Made by a program: the position numbers and the translations under genes | Assembly: GCF_003014735.1 (NCBI RefSeq) | Contig: NZ_PYAX01000009.1 | Location: 1-64,000 of the forward strand | Direction: 5' to 3' | DNA from: Saccharothrix carnea | Lineage (GTDB): Bacteria > Actinomycetota > Actinomycetes > Mycobacteriales > Pseudonocardiaceae | DNA: 64,000 nt | In this document: positions 36,327 to 47,770 of the stretch, piece by piece | Position numbering within the stretch: position 1 is the stretch's first letter | Layout: the number at the start of each line of letters is the position of its first letter | Notes under the pieces: generated by a model | Seen by the model: the letters and a program-made list of their open reading frames with translations, nothing else | What the model was told of the DNA's origin: nothing | Database searches by the model: none

Positions 36327-37562
36327 TGTGCATGCCGAAAATGGCATCCATGCAGCTCAGGCTGCGTGGTGGTACTCGTTGAGGATTCCGCCCAGTCGTT
36401 GCCGTCGGCGGATGTCGAGGCGGGGGAGGGTCGCCTGATCGGGGGCTGGTTGTGGCAGTGGTTGTAGTGGTCGGGCGTTGGCGATGCCTTGGTGGGGCCG
36501 GTGGGTGTTGTAGAACCGCTCGTAGTCGTGCAGCGCGTGGGGCAGGTGCTGTTGGTTCCGGATGAGGGTGCGGTTGAGGAGTTCGCGTCGGCAGCTGTGG
36601 ATCCAGCGTTCCATGATCGCGTTCATGTGCGGGATGCGGACTCCGCTGAGGACGACCTGGATGCCGGCGTCGGTGAGGACGGCGTTGAACAGTGCCGGGT
36701 ACTTCCCGTCGCGGTCGCGGATCAGGAATCGCGCGTGTCGGCCTTCGTCGTCGAGGTCCATGGCGAGGTTTCTGGCGGCTTGGGTGACCCAGGCCGCGGT
36801 CGGGTGCGCTGTGGTGCCGAGGACTCGGATTCGGCGGCTGGCGTGCTCGATGACCGCGAGTACGTGGAGGTGGGTGTCGTTCAGGGTGGTGGTCTCGAAG
36901 AAGTCGCAGGCCAGGATCGCGTCGGCTTGGGAGCGGAGGAAGGCCGACCAGGTCGTCGAGGTGCGTTCTGGTGCCGGGTCGATCCCGGCGTCTTTGAGGA
37001 TCTGCCACACGTGGACGCGGCGATCTTGATGCTGAGGACGAGGAGTTCTCCGTGGATGCGTCGGTAGCCCCAGGTGGGATTCTCTCGTGCCAGGCGCAGC
37101 ACCAGGAGTCGGATCGAGCGGATGGTCCGTGGTCGGCCGGGCCGCTGGGGGCGGGATCTGGCTGCGTGGCGGTGGGCGAGGAGGTCCCGGTGCCATCGCA
37201 GCACCGTCTCCGGATGGACCAGCAGTCGGAGCCGGTGAAGCGTGGTGGTCGGGAGTCGGTGCAGCAGGGCGGCGAGGAAGGCCCGGTCGGCGGGGGAGAA
37301 CCGTGGGCGGGCGTCTCCGAGTTGGCGTTGCAGGACCATGATCTGGTGGCGTAGCGCCAGGATCTCCGTGTCCTTGTCCCGGTCGCTCATGGGCAGCAGG
37401 CGCAACAGCGCGAACGTGTTGGTCATGCCCAGGTAGGCCAGTCGAAGCAGCACAGCCGGTCATCATGCCGCGCCCGTGGAACACGAGCACCCTCATCGGC
37501 CATCCCGAGACCTTGTCCCGACCGTGCTCTCACCTGCATGGATGGGATTATCGGCAGGCACA
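36327..37562 (-). mobile_element. IS-B, copy 1 (full length, frameshifted)
   Basis: A 1236-bp element with well-matched inverted ends: TGTGCATGCCGAAAATGGCA on the left and, on the opposite strand, TGTGCCTGCCGATAATCCCA on the right, both continuing TCCATGCAG. It contains one transposase gene with a frameshift. It truncates an AfsR-type gene on the left and an HTH gene on the right. Confidence 0.87.
36357..37453 (-). pseudogene. IS-B transposase, one frameshift
   Basis: The N-terminal part (MLLRLAYLGMTNTFALLRLL; PETVLRWHRDLLAHRHAARS; NPTWGYRRIHGELL) ends in IKIAAST at about 37013. The rest (VWQILKDAGIDPAPERTSTT to RRQRLGGILNEYHHAA) lies one frame over. One missing base (ACC GTG to ACGTG) explains it. 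The catalytic residues are all there: ACDFFETTTL, RDRDGKYP and NAIMERWIHSC. An integrase-core transposase of the same superfamily as IS-A, but clearly a different element. Confidence 0.82.
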
Positions 37563-37780
37563 AGGTCGCGGACCCGCTTGGCGCGGCGGCCGCCAGCTAC
37601 GGGATCACCCGCAAGACGCTCGTGCGTCACGTCGGCCGGCTCGAACGCGAACTCGGCCTCCAGATCGTGCATCGCTCGCCCATGGCGCCACACGCGATCA
37701 CCGGCTACACCGTCGACGGCGACATGATCGCCGCCACCATCGCTGAAGTCCGCTGGAGCTGCGATTCCCGCAGCCGCTAG
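37563..37780 (+). pseudogene. HTH protein lacking its N-terminus
   Basis: Directly after the IS-B end the frame reads DPLGAAAASYGITRKTLVRH, VGRLERELGLQIVHR and on to a stop at 37780. It looks like a LysR-type or similar winged HTH cut off at its 5' end by the IS. No start codon belongs to it now. Confidence 0.5.
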
Positions 37781-38611
37781 CTAGAAGTCCGTGCTGCGTG
37801 AGAGCTTCTCGTTGGCGCGTAGCTCCACGAGGGCGTTCTCATGCATCGCGGTGACAACGTCGTAGCCGGAGTTGCCGAGCACGATCCGGCGCGGCGGAAC
37901 GGGTGCGTTCATCGCGCTGATCACGGCCCGCACTCCCCGCACGGGATCGCCCTCTTGCTTACCGTTGTGGTCCACGAACGCCGCCTTGACGCTCTCGACC
38001 ATCGGCACGTAAGCGTCGACGACCTCGTTGACGGGCTGGTCCTGGAAGCCGGCGAAGGCCTTGGTGCGGGTTGCTCCCGGCTCTACGACGAGCACCCGCA
38101 CACCGAACGGCTCGACCTCGAGCCGCAGCGTCTCCGACAGTCCTTCGACCGCGAACTTCGCCGCCGAGTAGTAGCCGAACCCCTGCGCGCTGACGAGGCC
38201 CGCCACCGACGACATGTTCACGATCCAGCCGCCGCCGCGTGCCCGCATACCCGGCAGGACCGCACGCACCACGTCGACCACGGCGAACAGGTTGAGGTCG
38301 AACGTGCGGCGGATCGTCTCGTCAGGGGCCCCTTCGATCGAGCCGAACCAGCCGCGGCCTGCGTTGTTGACGAGCACGTCGATTCCGCCGAAACGCTCCT
38401 CCGCCGACTTGACCGCCGCGCGCACCTGCTGGGCATCGGTGACGTCGAGCTCAAGAACCAGCACGCGGTCGCCGTAAGCCTCAGCCCATTCCCGCAGCTC
38501 AGCAGGCCGACGCGCGGTCACCGCGACTTGATCGCCCTGGTCCAGTGCGGCCTCGGCGTAGAGCGGACCGAACCCTCCGGGCGTCCCACCAGTGATGAAC
38601 CAAGTCTTCAT
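37781..38611 (-). CDS. Short-chain dehydrogenase/reductase
   Basis: A 276-residue NAD(P)-dependent oxidoreductase. The N-terminal TGGTPGGFG loop, LELDVTDAQQ, the NNAGRG motif, the catalytic serine region IVNMSSVAG and the YSAAK active-site motif (YYSAAKFAVEGLSE) are all present. The group resembles classical SDRs that act on small carbonyl compounds; the substrate is unknown. It is second in a minus-strand operon after an NTF2-like gene (41-base gap), controlled by a divergent MerR regulator. Confidence 0.9.
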   Translation of the reverse strand: MKTWFITGGTPGGFGPLYAEAALDQGDQVAVTARRPAELREWAEAYGDRVLVLELDVTDAQQVRAAVKSAEERFGGIDVLVNNAGRGWFGSIEGAPDETIRRTFDLNLFAVVDVVRAVLPGMRARGGGWIVNMSSVAGLVSAQGFGYYSAAKFAVEGLSETLRLEVEPFGVRVLVVEPGATRTKAFAGFQDQPVNEVVDAYVPMVESVKAAFVDHNGKQEGDPVRGVRAVISAMNAPVPPRRIVLGNSGYDVVTAMHENALVELRANEKLSRSTDF

Positions 38612-38651
38612 GTTTTTTTCTCCGTCGAAAATTGAGATGACGTGGGTTCGG

Positions 38652-39014
38652 TCAGGCAGGGTGGTTGGCGATGACGAGTTCGGCGATGCGGTCGTCCCGG
38701 AGCGTGAACCTGTAGTCGAGCTCGGCGACACCACCTGGAAAGGTGCCTTCGAGCCGCACGGTCACCACCCAGTGGGTGTCGTCGGCGCGGTGGGCGCCGA
38801 TCTGCTCGGTCGTGTACTCGAACTCAGCCCCGGCGTCCCGCAGGAACGCGTAGGTCTCCTCTCGCCCGTGGAAGGTCTCGTCCTGGTCGACGATCACCGC
38901 GTCCTCGGTGAGGAACGACGAGGCGGTGTCGGCGTCGTGGACGACGTGGGCGGCGAAGAACTCGCGCACGGTGGTCGGGAGCAGATCGGACTGGGAATCG
39001 GTGTGCTGTGTCAT
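38652..39014 (-). CDS. SnoaL/NTF2-like protein
   Basis: A 120-residue protein with the cone-shaped NTF2-like fold pattern: TTVREFFAAHVVHDADTASS, then FLTEDAVIVDQDETFHGREE, and strands ending LDYRFTLRDDRIAELVI. Such proteins act as small isomerases, hydrolases or binding proteins. It lies in an operon with an SDR and is divergent from a MerR regulator. ATG 39014. Confidence 0.82.
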   Translation of the reverse strand: MTQHTDSQSDLLPTTVREFFAAHVVHDADTASSFLTEDAVIVDQDETFHGREETYAFLRDAGAEFEYTTEQIGAHRADDTHWVVTVRLEGTFPGGVAELDYRFTLRDDRIAELVIANHPA

Positions 39015-39054
39015 GAGCCCACCGTGCAGCCTCGCGGCGCGGGAGGGTCAAGCC

Positions 39055-39083
39055 GTGGACTCTCCCCCAGGGAGAGAGTCCAC
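39055..39083. promoter_or_regulatory. MerR operator in the divergent promoter
   Basis: GTGGACTCTC-CCCCAGGGA-GAGAGTCCAC: perfect 10-bp arms around a 9-base centre. It lies in the 78-base gap between the MerR gene (start 39093) and the NTF2-like gene (start 39014). MerR regulators typically bind long dyads inside such promoters. A TTGACC hexamer reading toward the NTF2-like gene is next to it. Confidence 0.75.
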
Positions 39084-39092
39084 ACTGAACAC

Positions 39093-39887
39093 GTGCTGAC
39101 CATCGGGGAGTTCTCCCGCCTGACCCATCTGAGCGTGCGGACCCTGCGCCGGTACCACGAGGCCGCCCTGCTGGAACCCGCCATGGTCGACGAGGCCACC
39201 GGGTACCGCCACTACAGCCTCGACCAGATCCCGACCGCGCAGGTCATTCACCGCCTCCGTGAACTCGACGTCCCCCTCAGCGATGTGCAGCGAATCCTGC
39301 GGACCCCCGACCCCGACGTCCGGGCGGCCCTGGTCGCAGACCACCTGCAACGCCTCGAGGACGTGCTCGACCGCACCCGGGCCGCGGTCGTGTCGCTGCG
39401 GCGCCTGCTCCGGCCCGACCCGGCGCCGATCGAGGTCGAGCTGCGTGCGGAGCCTGCCCGCACAGTGGCGGCGGTGGAGGCCGTGGTCGAGCACGGCGAC
39501 GTCGAGGCGTGGTTCGCTGGCGCGATGGCCGAGTTGACGTCGGCTGTCGGCGCCGCCGCGTCCGGACCTCTGGGCGGCTGCTACGACAACGCCCTGTTCG
39601 AGCAGGAGCGCGGTCACGCGCTCGTCTACCTGCCGACCGCTGCGCCGCCTCGCACCGGACGCGTGCATCCCGTAGTTCTTCCGGCTGCGGAACTGGCCGT
39701 CACCACCCACGTCGGCGAGCACGACGGCGTCGGGGTCACCTACGGCGAACTCGGGACCTGGGTGGTGGAGAACGCGATGTCGGTGGCCGGGCCGGTGCGA
39801 GAGGTCTACGTGGTAGGCCCTCGTGACGCAAGCGATCCCGCCGCGTGGCGCACCGAGATCGGCTGGCCGGTCTTTCGCGTCACCTGA
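39093..39887 (+). CDS. MerR-family regulator with GyrI-like effector domain
   Basis: A 264-residue regulator. The N-terminal winged helix is typical (LTIGEFSRLTHLSVRTLRRY; YRHYSLDQIPTAQVIHRLRE). A coiled-coil dimerisation helix follows (LEDVLDRTRAAVVSLRRLL). The C-terminal domain resembles GyrI/SOUL-type ligand-binding folds (VHPVVLPAAELAVTTHVGEH; GVTYGELGTWVVENA). It diverges from the NTF2-SDR operon, which it probably controls through the dyad at 39055-39083. Start GTG 39093. Confidence 0.87.
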   Translation: MLTIGEFSRLTHLSVRTLRRYHEAALLEPAMVDEATGYRHYSLDQIPTAQVIHRLRELDVPLSDVQRILRTPDPDVRAALVADHLQRLEDVLDRTRAAVVSLRRLLRPDPAPIEVELRAEPARTVAAVEAVVEHGDVEAWFAGAMAELTSAVGAAASGPLGGCYDNALFEQERGHALVYLPTAAPPRTGRVHPVVLPAAELAVTTHVGEHDGVGVTYGELGTWVVENAMSVAGPVREVYVVGPRDASDPAAWRTEIGWPVFRVT

Positions 39888-39954
39888 AGCAGTCCGCGCG
39901 ATGCGGAGTCTTGGAACAACGAGGGGTACGCCTTGATCGCGGGCTCACCGCGAG

Positions 39955-40135
39955 ATGAGCATGGCCTGCTTCGCCGACCTGCGCGGCCACGGGTCACTGG
40001 ACAGGGTCGCCAGCCGCGGCGTCACCGCAAGAGGCTCGTGCGCGACCTCGGCCGGCTCGAACGCGACCTCGGCATGACCCTCCGCGGTCGGCCGGTGTGG
40101 GAAGGAGTCGTTGGCGCTCAGCACGATCGGCGTTT
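39955..40135 (+). pseudogene. Degenerate HTH fragment
   Basis: With one frameshift, this stretch reads RGHGSLDRVASRGVT, then RKRLVRDLGRLERDLGMTLR. It is recognisably similar to the HTH fragment at 37563-37780 (GITRKTLVRHVGRLERELGL). Both look like remains of one family. No full gene is present. Confidence 0.35.
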
Positions 40136-40478
40136 TTAGCGCGACTTTAACTCCTCCAACACCGACTCGACGCGCAACTCGGGATCGGCGAGCTGCGCGG
40201 CGCGCAGCGCACCGGCCAGCACAGCCATCAGCATCTCGACGATCATTTCCGGGTCGAGCGCGTGTTCCTCGGTCAGATAGTCCCTGGCGAGTTGGTCTGC
40301 CGCCGTCGCGTAGAGCCGCACTGCCAGCCGCACCGCGGGTGAGTCGAAGTCCAGCCCCAGGTTCGCGGCGAACGCGCGGTGCCTGCAGTCGCGGATGTCG
40401 TCGTACGGCTCGGTTTCCGCGCCCGACGTCCGCAGCACCAGGTTGAGCGCGAGGTCGCGGTGTTCGACCAGGTAAGCC
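40136..40478 (-). pseudogene. TetR-family regulator truncated by IS-A
   Basis: Only the C-terminal 115 codons remain: AYLVEHRDLALNLVLRTSG, then CRHRAFAANLGLDFD and ADQLARDYLTEEHALDPEMI, to the stop. This matches the ligand-binding half of TetR proteins. The gene is cut precisely at the IS-A end at 40479, and the HTH half is gone. Confidence 0.7.
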
Positions 40479-40605
40479 TGTGGGGTGCCAGAAGTCGGCC
40501 ACATGACTTTACCCGCGGTTACGCGGCTGCGCGTTTGTACTCGTCGATCAGGCCGTCAAGGGCTGGTCGGCGGCGTGTCGACGGCAGCCCGATGACTTGT
40601 CGAGC
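40479..40605 (-). mobile_element. IS-A remnant (left end)
   Basis: Starts with TGTGGGGTGCCAGAAGTCGG and encodes, on the minus strand, a transposase C-terminus (STRRRPALDGLIDEYKRAAA, stop). The rest of the element is lost. It has cut a tetR gene on its left, and the second DUF6247-like/RelE-like pair lies 110 bases to its right. Confidence 0.75.
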
Positions 40606-40715
40606 GGTGCAGCACGACTCGGCGTGAGTCGACTCTATAGTTTCGGTATTGACTGAAACGCGCTGTTGTTACCAGATGCTGGGACCGCGCCCGTGAATCT
40701 TCTTGTTGTGCGCGG

Positions 40716-40979
40716 TCAGCCGAGGTCTTCGAGCCAGAGGACGCGTTCGACGACGATGCGTTTCTGTTGTTCGAGGATGAGGTAGACCACGAGGCCGTTG
40801 CCGTACCCGTAGACGAGCTGGCGCAGGGCGCCGTCGGGGTTGGCGCGGTGGTAGGGCTCGCCGTACCAGGGTTCGTGGGCCAGCAGGGTCATGGCCTCGG
40901 ACAGCGGTCCGTCGGCTTCCGCAGGCAGTGCGTGGATCTGGTCCCAGACTTCGTCGGGGAGTTGGATCTGGTAGGTCAC
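40716..40979 (-). CDS. RelE/ParE-like small protein, probable toxin (copy 2)
   Basis: An 87-residue protein: YQIQLPDEVWDQIHALPAEA, then EPWYGEPYHRANPDGALRQL and LVVYLILEQQKRIVVERVLW. It is homologous to the protein at 27734-27988. GTG start immediately after the TAG of its partner gene (no gap). RelE/ParE fold and toxin role are inferred from pattern and context. Confidence 0.65.
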   Translation of the reverse strand: MTYQIQLPDEVWDQIHALPAEADGPLSEAMTLLAHEPWYGEPYHRANPDGALRQLVYGYGNGLVVYLILEQQKRIVVERVLWLEDLG

Positions 40980-41300
40980 CTATCGGCCGCCGCGCTCCGT
41001 CTGCAGTTCGTCCCAGGTGCGCAGCCGCCCTGGTGGCTGGCTGGTGCTCTGGGTCTGGTCGATGCGCCTGAGCATCCGCTGGTGGGCGGCGGGGTCGTGC
41101 CGGGTGACGGTGGCGATGCGCCACCACTGCTCGATCACGCTACGGACCGGTTCGAGGCTGGACTCGGCCGCGGCCTGGCCCAGGGCGTGGCGGCAGTCGG
41201 CGTCGAAGGCGTCGCGTTCCTCGGGCAGCAGTGCGGCGCGGATCGCCTCGGGGGTCTTCTCGACCTCCGACGATGGCTGGTGCGCGGCTGCTGCGGTCAC
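40980..41300 (-). CDS. DUF6247-like protein, probable antitoxin (copy 2)
   Basis: A 106-residue helical protein: TPEAIRAALLPEERDAFDAD, then SLEPVRSVIEQWWRIATVTR and DPAAHQRMLRRIDQT. It shares the layout AIRAAL...F...(W/R)R.IA...DP with the protein at 27386-27730. It is first in the pair, as expected for an antitoxin. Start GTG 41300. Confidence 0.65.
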   Translation of the reverse strand: MTAAAAHQPSSEVEKTPEAIRAALLPEERDAFDADCRHALGQAAAESSLEPVRSVIEQWWRIATVTRHDPAAHQRMLRRIDQTQSTSQPPGRLRTWDELQTERGGR

Positions 41301-41635
41301 ACCGACACGATAGCGGGTCGGCGTCGACGGTGGCCCGACGACAACGACATGATGGTGCGTGTCGTCATGCCAGTCGGTTGGCGGGCATGACTCTCCTCCT
41401 CCCCCGGCAACGGATACATCCGCTGTCCGGGTCGGAATGTGGGTCGGGTGCGCGACCGGTCGCGGTCGGCGGTCCGCAGATCGCCAAGGAGCGGGGGAGT
41501 GCGTGGGAGCGGATGCGGGGAGCAGAATGGGAGCCGTCGGACGCGTTCAACAGTATTGAACCGCATTCAACGGCGCCCAATAGCGGCATTTTTCCTGCGG
41601 TAATTACATCCGCGCTGGTAGAGGCATTATTCCGG

Positions 41636-43754
<2,119 letters not shown>

Positions 43755-43960
43755 CCGTTCTACGCCCTATGTCGTAGAACGCCGCCGCCCATGCCCTGAC
43801 CATGTCCGGAACCGGAGGCGGAGTCCGTGACGTGCGGGTGCGTCGTGGAAAGCAGTCCCTACTCCGCGGACCGAACGGACAACCGCCACGGCGCCAAGTG
43901 GGCGCTGTCCGGTTCGGAAGCCATGGCCACGTCGCGACCACGACGAGAAGAGGAGTGAGC

Positions 43961-44647
43961 ATGGAGAATCCATCGAGGTACACCGCGTCGGTGTCCATCG
44001 GCGGCAATGCGCACGGACCGGTGGCTGCGGGCCGCGACATCACCATCACATCCAATGGCGAGGTCGATCCCCGCCAGGAGTCGCCGGTCGGCGACCTGTC
44101 GGCTGTGCACCGGGTCGTGGTGAACACCGACATCCAGGGGTCCGGCCGCCACGACAACGCGGGGCAGCGTCACCTGCGGCGGGTGTTGGCGGAGTCCCTC
44201 GCCGCGGGGGCCGCGGAACTCGGCCCGCAGGCCGATATGGCCGACCGGGGCGACGGCATGCTCGTCGTGCTGCCCGAGACGGTCACCGTGGTGGATACCC
44301 TGGACACCTTCGTCGAGGCGGCTGCGCGCGCTGTGCGTGAGCACAACAGGGCAGCCAGCGCGGACTACCGGGTCGACATGCGGATCGCGGTGCACGCGGG
44401 TTTCGTCGACCGGGTGGGCGCGCAGTGGTCGGGTGCGCCGTTGGTGCACGCGGCTCGACTGGTCGACGCAGCAGACGCCAAACGTGCTCTCGCCACCGCG
44501 GCGGAGTCCTGCGTCGCGTTGGTTCTCTCCGAGGTCGCGATGCAGGTGGTCGACCAGGGCTACAGCCGCGTCGGACCGAGCGCCTACCGACAGATCCCCT
44601 TGAGCGTAAAAGAGACCTCGGGTCGCGGGTGGCTGCGTCTGCTCTAG
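43961..44647 (+). CDS. Nucleotide-cyclase-like protein with short GNxHG adapter
   Basis: A 228-residue protein. Residues 10-35 hold a short motif, SIGGNAHGPVAAGRDITITS, similar to the N-terminus of the next gene product. The rest has the layout of a class III cyclase homology domain: first metal aspartate in VVVNTDIQGSG, second in DRGDGMLVVLPE, then MRIAVHAGFVD and GAPLVHAARLVDAADAKRAL. Both metal-binding aspartates are kept, so activity is possible; no classical ATP- or GTP-specifying residues could be assigned. ATG 43961 behind AGGAG. Confidence 0.68.
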   Translation: MENPSRYTASVSIGGNAHGPVAAGRDITITSNGEVDPRQESPVGDLSAVHRVVVNTDIQGSGRHDNAGQRHLRRVLAESLAAGAAELGPQADMADRGDGMLVVLPETVTVVDTLDTFVEAAARAVREHNRAASADYRVDMRIAVHAGFVDRVGAQWSGAPLVHAARLVDAADAKRALATAAESCVALVLSEVAMQVVDQGYSRVGPSAYRQIPLSVKETSGRGWLRLL

Positions 44648-44774
44648 CTCCATGTCTGCGTCTTATTGCGGCGAAAGTGCTGGCTTGCCGGCACCTCGAA
44701 CCGCTGACCGACGGGTTCGTTGCCACGAGGAAGGCAACCGTGCGCTTTCGGTTCCAGAAGAAATCGAGGGAAAC

Positions 44775-46934
44775 GTGAACGAGACCGGAAACTTCGGTGC
44801 CCATGTCCACGGGAACGCCTATTCCAGCGTTGTCGCCGGGCACCACAATCTCGTCATTGACGCCCGCTACGGGGCGGTGAACGTGGAATTCGAGAAGGAA
44901 CGGCCCCAGCCGGTACGCAGGGCGCTCATATCCGTCCTGCCCAGGCCGTCTCGGGCGCCGGTCGGCAGGGACACCGAGGCTGCGGCATTGGCCGCCGACA
45001 TCGCCGCGGGAGGGCTGATCCAGTTATGCGGGCCAGGCGGTATCGGCAAGAGCACCCTGCTGCGCCACCTCGCCCGCACCCTCCAGGGCGGACCTGACGG
45101 GACAGTGTTCGTCAGCCGCGCGCACCACCAGGCAGGCGACCTCGCCCAGGAGATCTTCGAAGCCTGCTACGAGACGTGGGGGTACGCACCGTCGGCTGCG
45201 GACCTGCGCGGGTTCATGACCGGCATACGGGTCACGGTGTACGTCGACGACGCCGACCTGGCGGCCGACCAACTCCGCCAGCTCGCCGATCTGATCCCGG
45301 ACGCGACCTTCGTCCTGGCCGGCCGCGAGGCGTCACTGCTCGGCGACGGAGTCGTACACGACCTCCGCGGCCTCGACCAGGACTCGGCAGCCCTGCTGAT
45401 GTCCGAGGCGCTCGGCCGTCCCCTGCGAGACACCGACCAAGCCGCCATGACCGCACTGTGGCAGGTGTCGAGAGGAAACCCGCTACTGCTCGTGAGAGCC
45501 GCCGGACTGGCCCGTTCCGTCCGCCCGGGCCCCAACGGGGCAGAGATCCCGCCACCCGGCGACATGCCCCACCTGCTCCCGTCCCTGCTCGCCCAACTCG
45601 ACAGCCCTACCATGACCGTGCTGTCCCTTCTCTCGACATTGCGTGACGCCGAACTGGCCCCCTCCCACGTCCGCGACCTAACCGGGGAACCCGACTCGGA
45701 CGGGATCTGCGCGCGGCTGACAGACCTGGGGCTGGCGGTGCGCGGCGAGGACGGCTACCACTGCGCCCCCGGCGTCGTCACAGCGCTGCGGAACCGCGAC
45801 GCCTCCGGGTTCCCACTCGAGTGGCTGTGCCAGTACTTCACCTCCTGGGCATCGGACCCCGCCACCGACCCCGCCCGCGTCGCCCGCCACAGCCGGGTCT
45901 TCGAACGGTTGGCAAGCCTGGCAAGCGAGACAGGCCGACCGGACCTCGCGGTCGCCCTGGGCAGGGCCGCCTCCCCCGCCCTCGCACGCTCACTGCGGTT
46001 CGACACATGGGGCCGAATCCTCGGCCACGGCTGGACGGCCGCGCGACACCAGGGCGACCGGCAAGCCGAGGCCTACTTCCTCCGCGAGGAATCCTTCCGG
46101 TCCCGGGTGACCGGACGACGGGTCATCGCCGCCGCCCTCGCGGCTCATGCCGTCATGCTCATGAACCCCGCAGCCGACCCAGGCGACGCAGCCGTGCGGC
46201 CGGACCTGTCCGAGACACCCCCGGGACCCGGCACCGCGTCGGAGCTATCCGAAGATTCCGCCCAGGTCACCGATCACATGACCGGACTCGACCACGACAT
46301 CTCCGATCCCGTCACCCACGACTACCCGGACCTTCCCCACCCGGAACTCCACTTCGACCCCGACCCAGCCAGCCAGGACCCCGCCCAGGACACCCGCTAC
46401 GGGGACGACGGTGCGACCGACACCAGCACGAGCCCGCCAGACACAACCTCCGCCGCGTCATACGCACCCGCCGCAGCCCCGACCGCCGCCGCCGGGCAGA
46501 CGGCCGGAATGGCCAGCGCCGCGACCGCAGCAGCGGCCGCCACCGGAACCGGCCTACTACCACTCCTGTTACTCATCGTGATCGCCGTTATCGTCACCAC
46601 GGTGGTGAAACAGCAGGATGACAGCCCGAGTGGCATCGCTGGCACCTGGAAAGGCCAAGGCGTTTCTGTGACAGTCCGGAAGGCCGGATCAGGCTCGTAT
46701 GCAATACGCAATCAATGTATCGAGATCCGGCTGACCGGCAACGACTCGCAGGCATCGGGAACCGAGACACTCTACGACCCGTCCGATTGCAGTTCGCCCG
46801 TCGGGAAGGTTAGGTACAGCATCACGCTGTCTGCCGACGGGTCCGCCATCGAATTCGAAAGAACCCCGCTTCAGCTCAATCCGGGTATCGAATGCCTGAG
46901 TTGCGGTACACTGCATCTCAGTCGAACCTCCTAA
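44775..46934 (+). CDS. STAND NTPase with membrane anchor and extracytoplasmic domain
   Basis: A 719-residue protein. Residues 5-28 carry the adapter motif GNFGAHVHGNAYSSVVAGHH, like the neighbouring cyclase-like protein. The NTPase has Walker A GPGGIGKST (86-94), Walker B VTVYVDDADL, sensor FVLAGRE and a helical/winged-helix arm (SRGNPLLLVRAAGLA). A long acidic, proline-rich linker (about 480-590) leads to one membrane helix (593-611) and a C-terminal domain of about 100 residues with five cysteines (lipocalin-like). This looks like a signal-transducing or conflict NTPase. GTG start behind GAGGG. Confidence 0.7.
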   Translation: MNETGNFGAHVHGNAYSSVVAGHHNLVIDARYGAVNVEFEKERPQPVRRALISVLPRPSRAPVGRDTEAAALAADIAAGGLIQLCGPGGIGKSTLLRHLARTLQGGPDGTVFVSRAHHQAGDLAQEIFEACYETWGYAPSAADLRGFMTGIRVTVYVDDADLAADQLRQLADLIPDATFVLAGREASLLGDGVVHDLRGLDQDSAALLMSEALGRPLRDTDQAAMTALWQVSRGNPLLLVRAAGLARSVRPGPNGAEIPPPGDMPHLLPSLLAQLDSPTMTVLSLLSTLRDAELAPSHVRDLTGEPDSDGICARLTDLGLAVRGEDGYHCAPGVVTALRNRDASGFPLEWLCQYFTSWASDPATDPARVARHSRVFERLASLASETGRPDLAVALGRAASPALARSLRFDTWGRILGHGWTAARHQGDRQAEAYFLREESFRSRVTGRRVIAAALAAHAVMLMNPAADPGDAAVRPDLSETPPGPGTASELSEDSAQVTDHMTGLDHDISDPVTHDYPDLPHPELHFDPDPASQDPAQDTRYGDDGATDTSTSPPDTTSAASYAPAAAPTAAAGQTAGMASAATAAAAATGTGLLPLLLLIVIAVIVTTVVKQQDDSPSGIAGTWKGQGVSVTVRKAGSGSYAIRNQCIEIRLTGNDSQASGTETLYDPSDCSSPVGKVRYSITLSADGSAIEFERTPLQLNPGIECLSCGTLHLSRTS

Positions 46935-47113
46935 TTGCCAATTCCTTCGGCACCGCCGATGGCAGACGCGACCACAAGAAGCGAATCAGCCGAGATTGGC
47001 TCCGGTACGACCGGTACGGGGGAGGGCAGGGCGGTGGTCAGGGCGCGGTCCAACCGGGCCAGCTCCGCCACCCTGTGGGGTGCCAGAAGTCGGCCGCATG
47101 GTCTGACCTGCGG

Positions 47114-47642
47114 TTAGGCTGCGGTGGGTTCGTAGTCGTCGATGAGGCCGCCGAGGACTGGTCGGCGGCGTATCGAGGTGTAGCCCTGCTCTGCGATCGG
47201 CCGGTCCGATCGTGGTGGTGCGAGTTGCAGTGCTTGGTGTGGTCGGCGGTGGTTGTAGTGGGCCGGGTAGCGGTTCAGCACGGTCCGTAGGTGGTGTTCG
47301 TTGATGATGAGCAGGCGGTCGGTGACTTCTCGTCGGATGGTGCCGACGAACCGTTCGGCGTGGGTGTTGGCTCTCGGGCAGCGTGGTGGAATTTTCACGA
47401 CCTTGATGCCAGCGTCGGAGAGGACCGCGTCGAACGAGGCGGTGAACTGGCCGGCCCGGTCGCGGATGAGGAACCGGAGGTCGTCTGCCCGGTCGCCGAG
47501 GTCCATGAGCAGGTTGCGGGCTTGTTGGGTGGTCCGTGCTCCGTCTGGGTTGGTGGTGGCGCCGAGGACGTGGACGTAGCGGGTGGCGACCTCCATCACG
47601 AAGAACACGTAGACCCGCTTGAGGGTGGCCGCACAGTCGACG
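47114..47642 (-). pseudogene. IS-A transposase, 3' exon
   Basis: The C-terminal part of the transposase downstream of the intron: [41 protein letters not shown] and [17 protein letters not shown]. Joined at the intron boundaries it continues the upstream exon in frame (ACDFF-H-VDCAA). Confidence 0.8.
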
Positions 47643-47706
47643 GTGAAGTCGGCTCGGGGCGCGGTTGCGGTCTTGTCGACCGGTCCGTTTCCCCGAGCCG
47701 CTTCCC

Positions 47707-47742
47707 GCACCCGGCGTGCCTGTCTCCAGGCACCGGGCGCTC
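47707..47742 (-). ncRNA. Group II intron domain V
   Basis: On the minus strand GAGCGCCCGGTGCCTG-GAGA-CAGGCA-CG-CCGGGTGC forms the characteristic hairpin. It has the catalytic AGC near the 5' base, a two-base CG bulge and a four-base GNRA-type loop (GAGA). Its distance from the 3' splice site leaves room for domain VI. Confidence 0.85.
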
Positions 47743-47770
47743 CACAAGTCCCGTAGGGTGGCTGATTTCC

